Assembly: GCF_034356035.1 (NCBI RefSeq)
Contig: NZ_CP136423.1
Span: 1,364,001-1,428,000 of the forward strand
DNA length: 64,000 bases
Origin: Blautia hydrogenotrophica DSM 10507
Lineage (GTDB): Bacteria > Bacillota > Clostridia > Lachnospirales > Lachnospiraceae
Direction of reading: 5' to 3'
Shown: in pieces, positions 44,422 to 53,975 of the stretch
Numbering within the stretch: the stretch's first letter is position 1
Layout: every line of letters starts with the position of its first letter
Notes under the pieces: generated by a model
Database searches by the model: none
The model's input: only the letters and a program-made list of their open reading frames with translations
What the model was told of the DNA's origin: nothing
Position numbers and translations under genes: made by a program

Positions 44422-44591
44422 AGAGCACCTCTTTGTAGATTTCTGTGATGTAGTAAAAAGTATGCAGTACAAAGTATTTCCACAGACTTGGTTTCTATAC
44501 ATAATCAGGACTATATGGATAAGAGGTTATTCTGACTTGGAATTATTTGATATTACAAAAATTTTACACTCTGTAGGCTGTTGTTACCTGC

Positions 44592-44622
44592 TTGCTCCTT
44601 GAAAAATAAAGTCTCGTATAAT
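44592..44622 (+). promoter_or_regulatory. Candidate promoter for folC
   Basis: A perfect TATAAT (44617-44622) is preceded by TTGCTC (44592-44597) at a long 19-base spacing; the -10 is the more reliable part. Confidence 0.5.
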
Positions 44623-44659
44623 ATACTGAAGTAAAAGGAAGACCAATTTGGAGGCATTT

Positions 44660-45961
44660 ATGAACTATAAACAGAGCAGAGCCTACATTGATCAGGTCGA
44701 GTGTTACGGCCGGGTGTTGGGCTTAGAGAACATTGAAGAATTGACGCAAAAACTGGGAAATCCTCAGGAAGATTTAAATGTGATTCATGTGGCAGGAACC
44801 AACGGAAAAGGTTCTACAATAGCCTATCTGTCCACGATATTGCAGGAGGCAGGTTATAAAGTGGGAAAATATATTTCTCCCACGATCTATTCCTACAGGG
44901 AGCGGATGTCGATAGGAGAAAAGAAAATCAGCAAAGAGGCATTTGCCCGGCATCTGACGAAAGTCGCCGCCGTCGCGGAAGAGATGGCAGCGCAGGGGCG
45001 TCCACATCCGACGCCTTTTGAGATTGAGACAGCCGTGGCTTTTTTGTTTTTCCGGGAAGAAAAATGTGATTTTGTCGTATTAGAGACCGGAATGGGAGGA
45101 GCCACGGACGCGACCAATGTGGTGAGAAATACGAGAATGGCCGTGTTGACTCCCATCGGGTTAGACCACATGAGTTTTTTGGGAAACACGTTGTCTGAGA
45201 TTGCAGCAGTAAAAGCAGGGATAATCAAAGAAGGTTGTGTGACGGTCTGCTCGTGTCAGAAGGCGGAGGCGAGAGAGGTTATTGAGCAGGAATGTCAAAA
45301 AAAACATTCCGAACTTATATGGGTTGATACTAAGACATTGAAAGTAAAGGAAACCTCTTGTTTTGGACAGACTTTTCAATGGGAAGGCGAAAATTATGAG
45401 GTTTCTTTGGCAGGAGTCTACCAGATAGATAATGCAGTGCTGGCTTTAACAGCTGTGACACAATTGCGAAAGATGGGATATGAGATTCCAAAAGAGGCGG
45501 TTTCCAGAGGTTTGTCGAATACCCGTTGGGGAGGCCGCTTTACTGTCATAGGTCAGTCACCTCTGTTTGTGGTAGATGGCGCCCATAATCCGGATGCGGC
45601 CCGTAGATTGGAAGAGTCGATTTGCCAATATTTCTCCCATAAAAATATTTACTACATTGTGGGAATGTTTCGGGACAAAGATTATGATGAAGTGCTTCGG
45701 ATTACAGCGCCTTACGCTAAGGGAATCTTTACGGTACAGACGCCGAATTCCCAGAGAGCTCTAAGTGCACGAGAGCTGGCAGAGGATGCAGGAAAATATC
45801 ATGACCGGGTGGAGGCAGTCTCAGATTTGACAGAGGCAGTCAAAAGAGCATATGAGGTGGCAGGTCCACAGGATGTGATTGTCGCTTTTGGTTCTTTGTC
45901 GTATCTGGGGGAGATCACACGGATTGTAAGAGAGAGAACAGATGATGAGGGAGAAAGATGA
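44660..45961 (+). CDS. folC: Folylpolyglutamate synthase (Mur ligase family)
   Basis: Adds glutamates to folates, and in some bacteria also forms dihydrofolate. About 433 residues. The P-loop is HVAGTNGKGSTIAYL (about 43), then YRERMSIG, the magnesium-binding ETGMGGATDATNVV and VDGAHNPDAARRLEES near residue 310. The C-terminal domain contains GMFRDKDYDEVL. The ATG at 44660 is chosen because TTTGGAGG lies at the in-frame TTG 12 bases upstream. Its stop overlaps the next gene's ATG by 4 bases. Confidence 0.94.
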   Translation: MNYKQSRAYIDQVECYGRVLGLENIEELTQKLGNPQEDLNVIHVAGTNGKGSTIAYLSTILQEAGYKVGKYISPTIYSYRERMSIGEKKISKEAFARHLTKVAAVAEEMAAQGRPHPTPFEIETAVAFLFFREEKCDFVVLETGMGGATDATNVVRNTRMAVLTPIGLDHMSFLGNTLSEIAAVKAGIIKEGCVTVCSCQKAEAREVIEQECQKKHSELIWVDTKTLKVKETSCFGQTFQWEGENYEVSLAGVYQIDNAVLALTAVTQLRKMGYEIPKEAVSRGLSNTRWGGRFTVIGQSPLFVVDGAHNPDAARRLEESICQYFSHKNIYYIVGMFRDKDYDEVLRITAPYAKGIFTVQTPNSQRALSARELAEDAGKYHDRVEAVSDLTEAVKRAYEVAGPQDVIVAFGSLSYLGEITRIVRERTDDEGER

Positions 45962-47256
45962 CAAGGGTAAATGAATGTATACTTTACAGAAATTTTGAAC
46001 ATGGAGAAGTCCTGGAACAGATGACAGAACTGATGGACTTAGAGAGTAAAGAAGAATTGGGATTCTGTAAAAAAGAATTTTTCAGTTGTGTCAATCAGCT
46101 GATTGAGTTGGCAGGAGCTTACGGCTTTTCGGGAAATCTTTGGCACAATTATCTTACCTTTTTATTGGTCAACCATGAGAATGCCTTTAGTACCTCCAGC
46201 GAGATTGTGGGCCCGGTGGAAGGAACTATCAATCAGATCGCGCTTCATGATTTCGAGATCTTTAAAGAGTTGTTCGACTATAATTTTTCAGTGTTTGACC
46301 AGACATTTGGAGGAATCTATAGCCAGCTTTTGTCCGGCTATGAAAATATCAACGAGAACAGCAAACTGTTTAATAAAAGAATTCGGGACCGAATCTGTGA
46401 CTTGAGCAGAAAATTGGGAAACACACGAAGCGCCGGAGAGTTTATGGAAGACATGGTGGCCTTTTACCGGGAGTTTGGTGTGGGAAAATTAGGACTTCAC
46501 AAAGCCTTTCGGGTAGGCCATGATGAGAATGGAAGAGCGGTGATTGAACCGATCACAAAGATAGCGCATGTCCATTTGGATGATTTGGTGGGTTATGAGA
46601 TTGCCAAGAAAAAGCTGATCGACAATACGGAGGCTTTCGTTCAGGGCAGGAAAGCGAATAACTGTCTGCTGTTCGGAGATGCAGGGACTGGGAAGTCTTC
46701 CAGCATCAAAGGAATTCTGAATCAGTACTATGATCAGGGATTACGAATCATTGAGGTGTACAAGCATCAATTTAAGGATTTAAACGAAATCATTTCACAG
46801 ATCAAAAATCGTAACTACAAGTTTATCATCTATATGGATGATTTGTCTTTTGAAGAGTTTGAAGTTGAGTATAAATATCTGAAAGCGGTGATCGAAGGTG
46901 GATTAGAAAAAAAACCAGAAAATATTTTGATTTATGCTACCTCAAACCGCCGTCATCTCGTTCGGGAACGTGTGGGAGATAAACTAGAAAGAATGGATGA
47001 AGAAGATTTGCATTCCTCAGATACTGTCCAGGAAAAACTTTCTTTGGTGTATCGGTTTGGTGTGACCATTTACTTTGGAGCTCCGGACAAGAAAGAGTTT
47101 CAAAACATTGTAAAAGTTTTGGCTTCGCGCTATAAAATTGAAATGCCGGAAGAAGACTTGCTTTTGGAGGCAAACAGGTGGGAGCTACAGCATGGAGGAC
47201 TGACAGGACGGACTGCACAGCAGTTTATAGACTATCTACTGGGACAGCAAAAATAG
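45958..47256 (+). CDS. DUF815 family AAA-type ATPase
   Basis: A 432-residue soluble ATPase. The N-terminal half (1-200) is helical and unlike known domains. The C-terminal AAA part has Walker A LFGDAGTGKSSSIKG (about 237-250), Walker B FIIYMDDLSFEEFE (about 299-310) and a sensor-like YATSNRRHLV. This matches DUF815, whose cellular job is not established. It is translationally coupled to folC and followed closely by the polyphosphate genes. A role in polyphosphate or stress physiology is only a positional idea. Confidence 0.88.
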   Translation: MTRVNECILYRNFEHGEVLEQMTELMDLESKEELGFCKKEFFSCVNQLIELAGAYGFSGNLWHNYLTFLLVNHENAFSTSSEIVGPVEGTINQIALHDFEIFKELFDYNFSVFDQTFGGIYSQLLSGYENINENSKLFNKRIRDRICDLSRKLGNTRSAGEFMEDMVAFYREFGVGKLGLHKAFRVGHDENGRAVIEPITKIAHVHLDDLVGYEIAKKKLIDNTEAFVQGRKANNCLLFGDAGTGKSSSIKGILNQYYDQGLRIIEVYKHQFKDLNEIISQIKNRNYKFIIYMDDLSFEEFEVEYKYLKAVIEGGLEKKPENILIYATSNRRHLVRERVGDKLERMDEEDLHSSDTVQEKLSLVYRFGVTIYFGAPDKKEFQNIVKVLASRYKIEMPEEDLLLEANRWELQHGGLTGRTAQQFIDYLLGQQK

Positions 47257-47274
47257 AGAGGAGAGATGCGACGA

Positions 47275-48810
47275 ATGGCCATTCGAACTTTTGCAGCCAT
47301 AGACCTTGGATCTTATGAAGTGAGCATGAAGATTTTTGAGATGTCCAAAAAGTACGGACTTCGGGAAATCAATCATGTCCGCTATCGGTTGGATTTAGGG
47401 AAATATGCCTACAGTCAGGGGAAAATCGAAAACCGGACAATCCAGGAGCTGTGTAGGGTAATTGATGGATTTCGAGAGATTATGAAGGAATATCAAGTGG
47501 AGGAATACCGTGCCTGTGCGACTAGTGCATTTCGTGCGGTGGAAAACCCCAACATCATTCTGGAACAGGTGTACCGGAGAACGGGAATACAGATTGAAAT
47601 ATTGAGCGGTTCAGAGCAGCACTTTTTGGGATACAAATCTATTGCTGCCATTGAGGCAGGTTTTAAGAAGATTATCCAAAAAGGCACCGCGATTGTGGAT
47701 GTAGGTGGTGGAAATACCCAGGTATCACTCTTTGACAAAGATACTTTAGTGACAACGCAGAATCTTAGGATAGGTAGTCTGCGGATTCGCGAAAGGCTTC
47801 GGGAATTGGAAAAAGAGACCACACATTATGACCGTCTGGTAGAGGAATTTATCCGAAATGAGCTGTTGGTATTCCAAAGACTGTATTTGAAAGAACGAAA
47901 TATTCAAAATGTGATTCTTCTGGGAGACTTTTTGCAGGATATTATTTTTCGGGAAGAGCTGGCAGACCGGATTATTACGAAAGAAGAATTCAATCGCCGC
48001 TATGAACAGATTGTCCATAAGACTGCTGATTCTCTGGCGATGGAGATGAATATACCGTCAGAGTACGCAACTCTTGTGGTGCCCATGGTCGTCATCTATA
48101 AAAATATTATTGATATTTTGGGAGCCGAAGCGCTGTGGGCGCCAGGCATCAGTTTGGCAGATGGAATTGCCTATGATTACGGTGAGAAACACAAAATCAT
48201 TAAGTCAAAGCACAATTTTGAAAATGACATATTGGTATCAGCCAGAAATATTGGAAAGCGTTATTCCAGCGGGAAAAGTCATATTCAGGGTACCACAAGT
48301 GTAGCTCTGGCGGTATTTGACGGGTTGAAAAGGGTGCATGGACTGGGACCAAGAGAGAGACTTCTTTTACAGATCGCAGTGCTTCTTCATGACTGTGGAA
48401 AATATATCAGTATGACGAATGTAGCGGAGTGCTCCTATCACATTGTCATGTCTACAGAGATTATCGGACTGTCACAGCGGGAACAAAAAATTATTGCGAA
48501 CACGGTACTCTATAATCAGGAAGAGTTTGCGAGTTTTGAGGAGATTAACCGTTTGGAAGGTCTGGACAGGCAGAGTTATCTGTTGGTGGCAAAGTTGGTG
48601 GCAATCTTGAGACTGGCAAACGCGATGGACCGCAGCCACTATCAAAAAGTGAAGACGATCAAGGCGGTAATCAAAGAGAACGAGTTACAGTTGATTGTGG
48701 ACTCCAACAAAGATTTCAGTTTGGAACTGGGGCTTTTGAAGGACAAGCTGGATTTCTTTGAGATGATATTTGGAATTCGTCCAGTGATGAAACGCAAAAG
48801 AAAAATGTAA
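47275..48810 (+). CDS. ppx: Ppx/GppA exopolyphosphatase/pppGpp phosphohydrolase with HD domain
   Basis: About 511 residues. An ASKHA phosphatase half starts FAAIDLGSYEVSMKIFEMS, with SGSEQHFLGYKSI and AIVDVGGGNTQVSLF. A C-terminal HD domain contains LLHDCGKYISMTN (about 370). It degrades polyphosphate chains or pppGpp; which one cannot be decided by eye. I prefer the ATG at 47275 to the in-frame ATG at 47266, which lies too close to AGAGGAGAG. It precedes ppk by 15 bases, so opposing activities are coexpressed. Confidence 0.9.
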   Translation: MAIRTFAAIDLGSYEVSMKIFEMSKKYGLREINHVRYRLDLGKYAYSQGKIENRTIQELCRVIDGFREIMKEYQVEEYRACATSAFRAVENPNIILEQVYRRTGIQIEILSGSEQHFLGYKSIAAIEAGFKKIIQKGTAIVDVGGGNTQVSLFDKDTLVTTQNLRIGSLRIRERLRELEKETTHYDRLVEEFIRNELLVFQRLYLKERNIQNVILLGDFLQDIIFREELADRIITKEEFNRRYEQIVHKTADSLAMEMNIPSEYATLVVPMVVIYKNIIDILGAEALWAPGISLADGIAYDYGEKHKIIKSKHNFENDILVSARNIGKRYSSGKSHIQGTTSVALAVFDGLKRVHGLGPRERLLLQIAVLLHDCGKYISMTNVAECSYHIVMSTEIIGLSQREQKIIANTVLYNQEEFASFEEINRLEGLDRQSYLLVAKLVAILRLANAMDRSHYQKVKTIKAVIKENELQLIVDSNKDFSLELGLLKDKLDFFEMIFGIRPVMKRKRKM

Positions 48811-48825
48811 GGGAGGAGCATTCAG

Positions 48826-50979
48826 ATGGACGTGAAAAGTTATGAGAAACCGGAATACTACGTGAACCGGGAACTGAGCTGGATTAAATTTAATGAGAGG
48901 GTGCTCAGCGAAGCTAGGGATAAGACTTTGCCTCTGTTTGAACGATTGAAGTTTTTGAGTATCACCTCGTCAAATTTGGATGAGTTCTATATGGTTCGTG
49001 TGGCTTCTTTGAAAGATCAGGTTCATGCAAAGTACACGAAAGCGGACATTTCGGGGCTGACTCCCAGAGAACAACTGAGAAGTATCAGCGAGAAGACACA
49101 TGAGTTGGTACAGGTTCAGTATAGTACTTATAATCGGTCTTTGCTTCCTACACTGAAGAAGGCAGGGCTTCATGTGATTGAAGAACACGAAATGCTGACG
49201 GACGCGCAGAAAGAATATGTGGATCAGTATTTTGAAGAAAACGTCTATCCGGTACTCACACCTATGGCGATGGATTCCTCCAGACCATTTCCGTTGATTC
49301 GGAATAAGACATTGAATATTGGTGCTCTGATTGCGAAAAAGGACAGGAAAAAAGAGGAAAAGATTTTAGAATTTGCCACCGTTCAGGTGCCTTCCGTGCT
49401 TCCTAGAGTGGTTCTAATTCCAGGCGGAAAAAATGACAAACAGAGTGTTATTTTTCTGGAAGAACTGATCGAGCGCAACATCGGAAAACTATTTTTGAAC
49501 AATGATGTGGTCTGTGCCCACCCTTATCGAATTATGAGAAACGCGGATTTGAGTATTGATGAGGACGAGGCGGAAGATCTTCTGGTGGAGATTCAAAAGC
49601 AGCTGAAAAAACGTCAATGGGGAGAGGTAATCCGGCTGGAAGTGGAGGAAAAGATGGACAGCCGGCTGCTGAAAATCTTGAAGTCAGAGTTCGAGATCAA
49701 AGAAGAGGACATCTTCACAATTCCTGGCCCATTAGACTTGACAGTGTTGATGAAGCTGTATGGATTGGACGGTTTTGAAGATTACAAGGCGTCAGGGTAT
49801 ACGCCTGCTCCTGTGGCTGCATTTCGAGGCTATGAGAGTATCTTTGACCGTATCAGAGAAGGGGATGTGTTTGTCCATCATCCGTACATGAGTTTTGACC
49901 CCGTTGTAAAATTCGTTCAGCAGGCGGCGAAAGACCCCAGTGTGTTGGCAATTAAGCAGACCCTTTACAGGGTCAGTGGTCATTCACCCATCGTGGCGGC
50001 TCTGGCTCAGGCGGCGGAAAATGGAAAGCAGGTCTCCGTGTTGGTTGAGCTGAAAGCGCGGTTTGATGAGGAAAATAACATCGTTTGGGCTAAAAAACTG
50101 GAAAAAGCCGGCTGCCATGTGATTTATGGATTGGTCGGTCTGAAAACTCACAGTAAAATTACTCTGGTGGTGCGTCGGGAGGAAAACGGCATTCGTCGTT
50201 ACGTCCACCTGGGAACTGGAAACTATAATGATTCCACAGCAAAACTATATACGGACTGCGGAATTTTTACCTGCGATGCCAGAATCGGGGAGGACGCTAC
50301 GGCAGTCTTTAACATGCTGTCCGGCTATTCCGAACCGAAATACTGGAATAAGCTGATCGTAGCTCCTCTGTGGATGAAAGACCGATTTTTGAAAATGATA
50401 GAGTTGGAGGCAAACCATGCGAAAGAGGGGAAAGAAGCCAGGATTATGGCGAAGATGAACTCTCTGTGTGACCCTAAGATTATGGAGGCTCTCTATCATG
50501 CCTCTGCCTGTGGGGTAAAAATTGAATTGATCATTCGTGGAATCTGTTGTCTAAAAGTGGGAATTCCAGGTGTGAGTGAGAATATCACAGTGAGGTCCAT
50601 TGTAGGCGATTTTTTGGAGCACAGCAGAATTTTCTATTTTTATAACAATGGGGCGGAAGAAGTTTTCATGGGAAGTGCGGATTGGATGCCTAGGAACTTA
50701 GACCGAAGAGTTGAGATTGTGTTTCCTGTGGAAGATGAAAAGATCAAAAGAGAAGTCATTCATATCCTGGATGTGGAGCTCGCTGACAACCGAAAAGCCC
50801 ATATACTGCAGCCAGACGGCACTTATATAAAGCCTGACCGGAGAGGAAAGGTGCTGATAAATTCGCAGCAGGAATTCTGCACAGAGGCACAGGAACAGGC
50901 GAAAGACCCTGGAAAAAAAGATAGGCTCAAAATTTTTATCCCAGCAGAACCTGCTCAGATGGGGGAAGAGGAAGTTTAG
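48826..50979 (+). CDS. ppk1: Polyphosphate kinase 1
   Basis: Reversibly makes polyphosphate from ATP. The 717-residue length is typical. The N-terminal domain begins YYVNRELSWIKFNERVL. The two phospholipase D-like catalytic domains show LKTHSKITLVVRRE (His near 441, the expected phospho-histidine) and RRYVHLGTGNYNDSTAKLYTD. Later parts include IELIIRGICCLKVGIPG and FMGSADWMPRNLDRRVEI. AAGGGAGGAGC precedes the ATG. The following glycosylase gene starts at the base after the stop. Confidence 0.97.
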   Translation: MDVKSYEKPEYYVNRELSWIKFNERVLSEARDKTLPLFERLKFLSITSSNLDEFYMVRVASLKDQVHAKYTKADISGLTPREQLRSISEKTHELVQVQYSTYNRSLLPTLKKAGLHVIEEHEMLTDAQKEYVDQYFEENVYPVLTPMAMDSSRPFPLIRNKTLNIGALIAKKDRKKEEKILEFATVQVPSVLPRVVLIPGGKNDKQSVIFLEELIERNIGKLFLNNDVVCAHPYRIMRNADLSIDEDEAEDLLVEIQKQLKKRQWGEVIRLEVEEKMDSRLLKILKSEFEIKEEDIFTIPGPLDLTVLMKLYGLDGFEDYKASGYTPAPVAAFRGYESIFDRIREGDVFVHHPYMSFDPVVKFVQQAAKDPSVLAIKQTLYRVSGHSPIVAALAQAAENGKQVSVLVELKARFDEENNIVWAKKLEKAGCHVIYGLVGLKTHSKITLVVRREENGIRRYVHLGTGNYNDSTAKLYTDCGIFTCDARIGEDATAVFNMLSGYSEPKYWNKLIVAPLWMKDRFLKMIELEANHAKEGKEARIMAKMNSLCDPKIMEALYHASACGVKIELIIRGICCLKVGIPGVSENITVRSIVGDFLEHSRIFYFYNNGAEEVFMGSADWMPRNLDRRVEIVFPVEDEKIKREVIHILDVELADNRKAHILQPDGTYIKPDRRGKVLINSQQEFCTEAQEQAKDPGKKDRLKIFIPAEPAQMGEEEV

Positions 50980-51486
50980 ATGTGCAAAAACAGTTTTCAG
51001 CAGGTATATCATGAATTTGAGCCAATCTACAATGAAAAATCGAAGGTGCTGATTTTAGGTACTTTTCCCTCTGTGAAATCCAGAGAAGGGCAGTTTTATT
51101 ATCACCATCCTCAAAATCGATTTTGGAAAGTGATGGCTGCGCTGACTAAGGAGAGGCTGCCCCAGACAATTTCTGATAAGAAAGAATTGTTGTTGAATCA
51201 CCATATTGCCATCTGGGATGTAGTGCAAAGCTGTCAGATTAAAGGTTCCAGTGACAGCAGTATACGGAATGTGGTTCCAGCCGATATCGACAGAATTTTA
51301 AGGGACTCTGAGGTGGAGAAAATCTTTACCAATGGAACAACTGCCTATCGTCTTTATAAAAAGTATTGCCAGAAAGCCACGGGGGTGGAGGCAGTTTGTC
51401 TGCCTTCCACAAGTCCAGCAAACGCGGTTTGGCGTTTGGAACAACTGACCGAGGAGTGGGGCAGAGAAATTTTTCCTTTTTTGTAA
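50980..51486 (+). CDS. DNA-deoxyinosine (hypoxanthine) glycosylase, uracil-DNA glycosylase superfamily
   Basis: A 168-residue enzyme of the small uracil-DNA-glycosylase-like superfamily. LILGTFPSVKSREGQFYYHHPQNRFWKV is the motif I region, followed by IAIWDVVQSCQIKGSSDSSI, and LPSTSPANA is the motif II-like end. This pattern matches DNA-deoxyinosine glycosylases, which remove hypoxanthine from deaminated adenine. Its ATG follows the ppk stop with no gap, so translation is probably reinitiated. The pairing with polyphosphate metabolism is unexplained. Confidence 0.85.
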   Translation: MCKNSFQQVYHEFEPIYNEKSKVLILGTFPSVKSREGQFYYHHPQNRFWKVMAALTKERLPQTISDKKELLLNHHIAIWDVVQSCQIKGSSDSSIRNVVPADIDRILRDSEVEKIFTNGTTAYRLYKKYCQKATGVEAVCLPSTSPANAVWRLEQLTEEWGREIFPFL

Positions 51487-51487
51487 C

Positions 51488-51552
51488 GTAACTATTCAGT
51501 CGAATATGCGGCGATATAAGCTGCGCAGCAGCTAATCGGAGCTGTTATGGCA
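51488..51552. repeat. Intergenic repeat, family C copy 2 (rearranged)
   Basis: GTAACTATTCAG (51488-51499) is followed by a 50-base tract that is close to the reverse complement of the inner part of the 19653-19826 unit, including AAGCTGCGCAGCAGCT and GAGCTGTTATGG. The right boundary arm is missing. Confidence 0.65.
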
Positions 51553-51592
51553 GAAGTGTTGCTTTTGCAGCAAAAGATTTTCAAGTAAACGA

Positions 51593-51621
51593 TTGAAAAG
51601 AGCGAAAAAAAGGACTAAACT
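51593..51621 (+). promoter_or_regulatory. Promoter for the NUDIX gene
   Basis: TTGAAA (51593-51598), a 17-base spacer and TAAACT (51616-51621), 38 bases before the start codon. Confidence 0.6.
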
Positions 51622-51659
51622 AGAGATGAAAAGTAAATCGTCACAGACGGAGGAAGGTT

Positions 51660-52163
51660 ATGACAGAATTATGGGATCTGTATGACAAATTCAGACAAAA
51701 GACAGGCCGGTTTCATGAGCGGGGGAAGCCGGTTCCAGAGGGGTACTTACATATTATCATTCATGTGTGGATTCGAGACAGAGAAGGAAGATACCTGATG
51801 TCTCAAAGACACCCAAAAAAATCTTTTCCACTGATGTGGGAATGTACGGGTGGGGCTGTGATCGCAGGAGAGGACAGCCTTACGGGAGCCATGCGGGAGG
51901 TAAAAGAGGAGCTTGGTGTGACCCTGGACCGAGACAAAGGGGTGTTGTTCAAGTCAGAATGCCAGGAGTCCCACAAAGTATTCTACGATGTCTGGCTGTT
52001 TCAATATGACCAAGAGGGACCTTTGGTTTTACAGCCAGAAGAAGTGGTAGCTGCGCGCTGGATGAATGAAAATGAGATTCGTAAGTGCGCACGGGAAGGG
52101 TGTTTGATGCCTATGTTAAATTATTACGAGGACGTGTTTTCTTATGAAAAAACACTGGTGTAA
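51660..52163 (+). CDS. NUDIX hydrolase
   Basis: A 167-residue protein with an IPP isomerase-like layout. ELWDLYDKFRQKTGRFHERG lies near the N-terminus, then HIIIHVWIRDREGRYLMSQRHPKK. The Nudix box GGAVIAGEDSLTGAMREVKEELGV (about 61-84) fits the G-x5-E-x7-REUXEEXGU pattern. Such enzymes hydrolyse nucleoside diphosphates linked to another group; the substrate is unknown. AGGAAGG precedes the ATG. It is expressed from its own promoter and is not coupled to its neighbours. Confidence 0.9.
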   Translation: MTELWDLYDKFRQKTGRFHERGKPVPEGYLHIIIHVWIRDREGRYLMSQRHPKKSFPLMWECTGGAVIAGEDSLTGAMREVKEELGVTLDRDKGVLFKSECQESHKVFYDVWLFQYDQEGPLVLQPEEVVAARWMNENEIRKCAREGCLMPMLNYYEDVFSYEKTLV

Positions 52164-52266
52164 TAGGTTTTTTTGAGAATATTTCGCGAAGATAGGAGGA
52201 AGCTGTTGCAAAAGAGAGTCTAAAGCGGCGGCTTCTTCTTAGTTTATGAAGAAAAAGGGAGCAGTT

Positions 52267-52890
52267 ATGGAAAAAGAGCAGGCATTGGAATTTTTATGTA
52301 GAGTGGCAGAAGGGATTGCGGAGACTTTTGGGAATTCTTGTGAGGCGCTGATTCAAGATATGTCGCAGAAAAATCATCCAATTTTGGCAATCTATCACGG
52401 CCATGTGACGGGGCGTCAAGTGGGATCTAAGGAAGATGTCTACGGTGCAGTGTCTGAGGAGGAGACCATTTTGGACCTGAAGCATGATTTGGTAAATCAT
52501 CTGGTAATCAGTAAAAAAGGGCGCAGAATTAAGTCTTCTACTTTTTTGCTGAAAGGAGAAGACTATCACTACGCGCTGGGTGTGAATTTTGACTTCACAG
52601 AGCTTTATCAGGCGGTAAAAATTCAGGAAGATCTCTTACATGTCAGATCAGATTTAGAAAAAGCGGTGACTGAGGAGGTTCAGGGGAGCCTTCAGGAAAT
52701 TTTCGATGGGTGTGAGGAGCTTATGGGAAAATCAGCAAAAACCATGAATAAAGCAGAAAGGCTGCGATTGGTGAAGTTGTTGAAAGAGAAAAATGCATTT
52801 GAGTTTTATAAAGCAGTTCCTTACATTTCAAATAGAATGGGAGTGACCAGGTATACAGTATATAATTATCTGAATCAATTGGAGCCGTAG
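52267..52890 (+). CDS. YheO-like PAS/HTH transcriptional regulator
   Basis: About 207 residues. The N-terminal PAS-like YheO domain (about 5-115) contains FGNSCEALIQDMSQKNHPILAIYHGHVTGR. The C-terminal HTH_22 (about 150-205) ends AVPYISNRMGVTRYTVYNYLNQ. Family members such as DauR control amino acid catabolism. The ATG at 52267 is preferred because AAGGGAG lies 7 bases upstream; ATG 52246 lacks a site. It lies next to the catabolic region but is divergent in position from any enzyme gene, so its target is open. Confidence 0.85.
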   Translation: MEKEQALEFLCRVAEGIAETFGNSCEALIQDMSQKNHPILAIYHGHVTGRQVGSKEDVYGAVSEEETILDLKHDLVNHLVISKKGRRIKSSTFLLKGEDYHYALGVNFDFTELYQAVKIQEDLLHVRSDLEKAVTEEVQGSLQEIFDGCEELMGKSAKTMNKAERLRLVKLLKEKNAFEFYKAVPYISNRMGVTRYTVYNYLNQLEP

Positions 52891-52955
52891 AGTTTCTTAA
52901 AATAGAACAGAAAAAGAATGAAACAGATAAAAATAATTAAAAAGTGATAAAAAGA

Positions 52956-52993
52956 TCCATACAATTCTGTCAGGAAAAGTATGGACTTTTTTT
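52956..52993 (+). terminator. Rho-independent terminator after the YheO-like regulator
   Basis: TCCATAC (52956-52962) pairs with GTATGGA (52979-52985), followed by a run of T. Confidence 0.75.
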
Positions 52994-53071
52994 GTGATTT
53001 TTTTGAATAAAAAGCAGCAATTATAAAAATAAATTTTTAAAGTTTATATTACGTTAAGTGAGTAGTACTAA

Positions 53072-53959
53072 TTATACGTTCATCAAATCTGAGTCAGAGA
53101 TAAACTGAAAAATCTGTTGGCGCAATAATTTTGCTGCAGGAGAAATGTATTTTGGATAGACGGTGACAAGGCCGATGGTTCGATAAGAGACAGGAACAAG
53201 AGAAAAGATATTTATGTTTTGAGAGTTACATAAAGCAGCTGTTTTAGGAGTGATGCAAAATCCAAAGCCGTGTTCAACCAAAGCTCGGCAGGCGTCGTCT
53301 GACTCAATACGGAAGTTAGAATCAATGGAAAGACCATTGTCGAGCAGATATTTTAGGGGCTCGGTATCATATCCTTCCGATTGAAGAATAATCGGAAGCG
53401 TCTTTAAGTCCTCTATTGTGATAGTTTTCCCGTTTAGGGGGAAATAGTCTTTAGGAGCCATGCATACAAGAGGTGTTTTATGCAGTGGGAAAAAGGTGTT
53501 ATCGTGTATCACACTGGAGGGCGTGATCGCAAGGTCTACTTCTCCCCGGTCAATCCATTTCTTTATCTTGAGATCCCCGGACTGGCGGACGATGACTTTG
53601 ATTTCCGGATATTTTTTATAAAATTCTTTTAAGATTGCCGTGAGCCATAATTGTGTCGTACTGTTAAAAGAAGCAATACGAACCACGCCGGAATTTGTGT
53701 TTTTGAGACTAAAAATTTCTTGTGTTAAAGTATCATTGCATTGCAGAAGATTTCTCACATGGGGCAGAAGAATTTTGCCATTTGAGGTGAGTTCAATACT
53801 GTTCCTGTTTCGAATGAATAACGGGTAGCCGTAGTCGTCTTCCATTTTGGCGATCATATGACTGACTGCAGAAGGAGTGAGATTGAGTGCGCGTGCGGCT
53901 TTTACAAAACTTTTATAGTTTACGACTTCAAGAAAAATCTGCCAGGAATATAGAGACAT
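53072..53959 (-). CDS. LysR family transcriptional regulator
   Basis: A LysR-type regulator of about 295 residues. The HTH is at 1-60 (YSWQIFLEVVNYKSFVKAARALNLTPSAVSHMIAKMEDD) and the substrate-binding domain from about 90 (GVVRIASFNSTTQLWL) to the end. It is divergent from the aminotransferase/aldolase operon, the classic arrangement for a LysR activator of that operon. The ATG at 53959 starts the HTH directly; a TTG at 53983 would add eight residues. A TATCAC-N5-GTGATA palindrome overlaps the start region and could be its binding site. Confidence 0.9.
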   Translation of the reverse strand: MSLYSWQIFLEVVNYKSFVKAARALNLTPSAVSHMIAKMEDDYGYPLFIRNRNSIELTSNGKILLPHVRNLLQCNDTLTQEIFSLKNTNSGVVRIASFNSTTQLWLTAILKEFYKKYPEIKVIVRQSGDLKIKKWIDRGEVDLAITPSSVIHDNTFFPLHKTPLVCMAPKDYFPLNGKTITIEDLKTLPIILQSEGYDTEPLKYLLDNGLSIDSNFRIESDDACRALVEHGFGFCITPKTAALCNSQNINIFSLVPVSYRTIGLVTVYPKYISPAAKLLRQQIFQFISDSDLMNV

Positions 53960-53975
53960 ATCACGTGTTGTGATA
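53959..53975. promoter_or_regulatory. Candidate LysR binding site
   Basis: A perfect inverted repeat TATCAC-GTGTT-GTGATA overlaps the 5' end of the LysR gene; another GTATCAC half-site lies near 53999. LysR regulators often bind such T-N11-A type palindromes in divergent regions. The rest of the 53984-54330 gap holds a possible promoter (TTGACA 54037-54042, weak TGAAAT 54060-54065) and nothing else recognisable. Confidence 0.45.
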
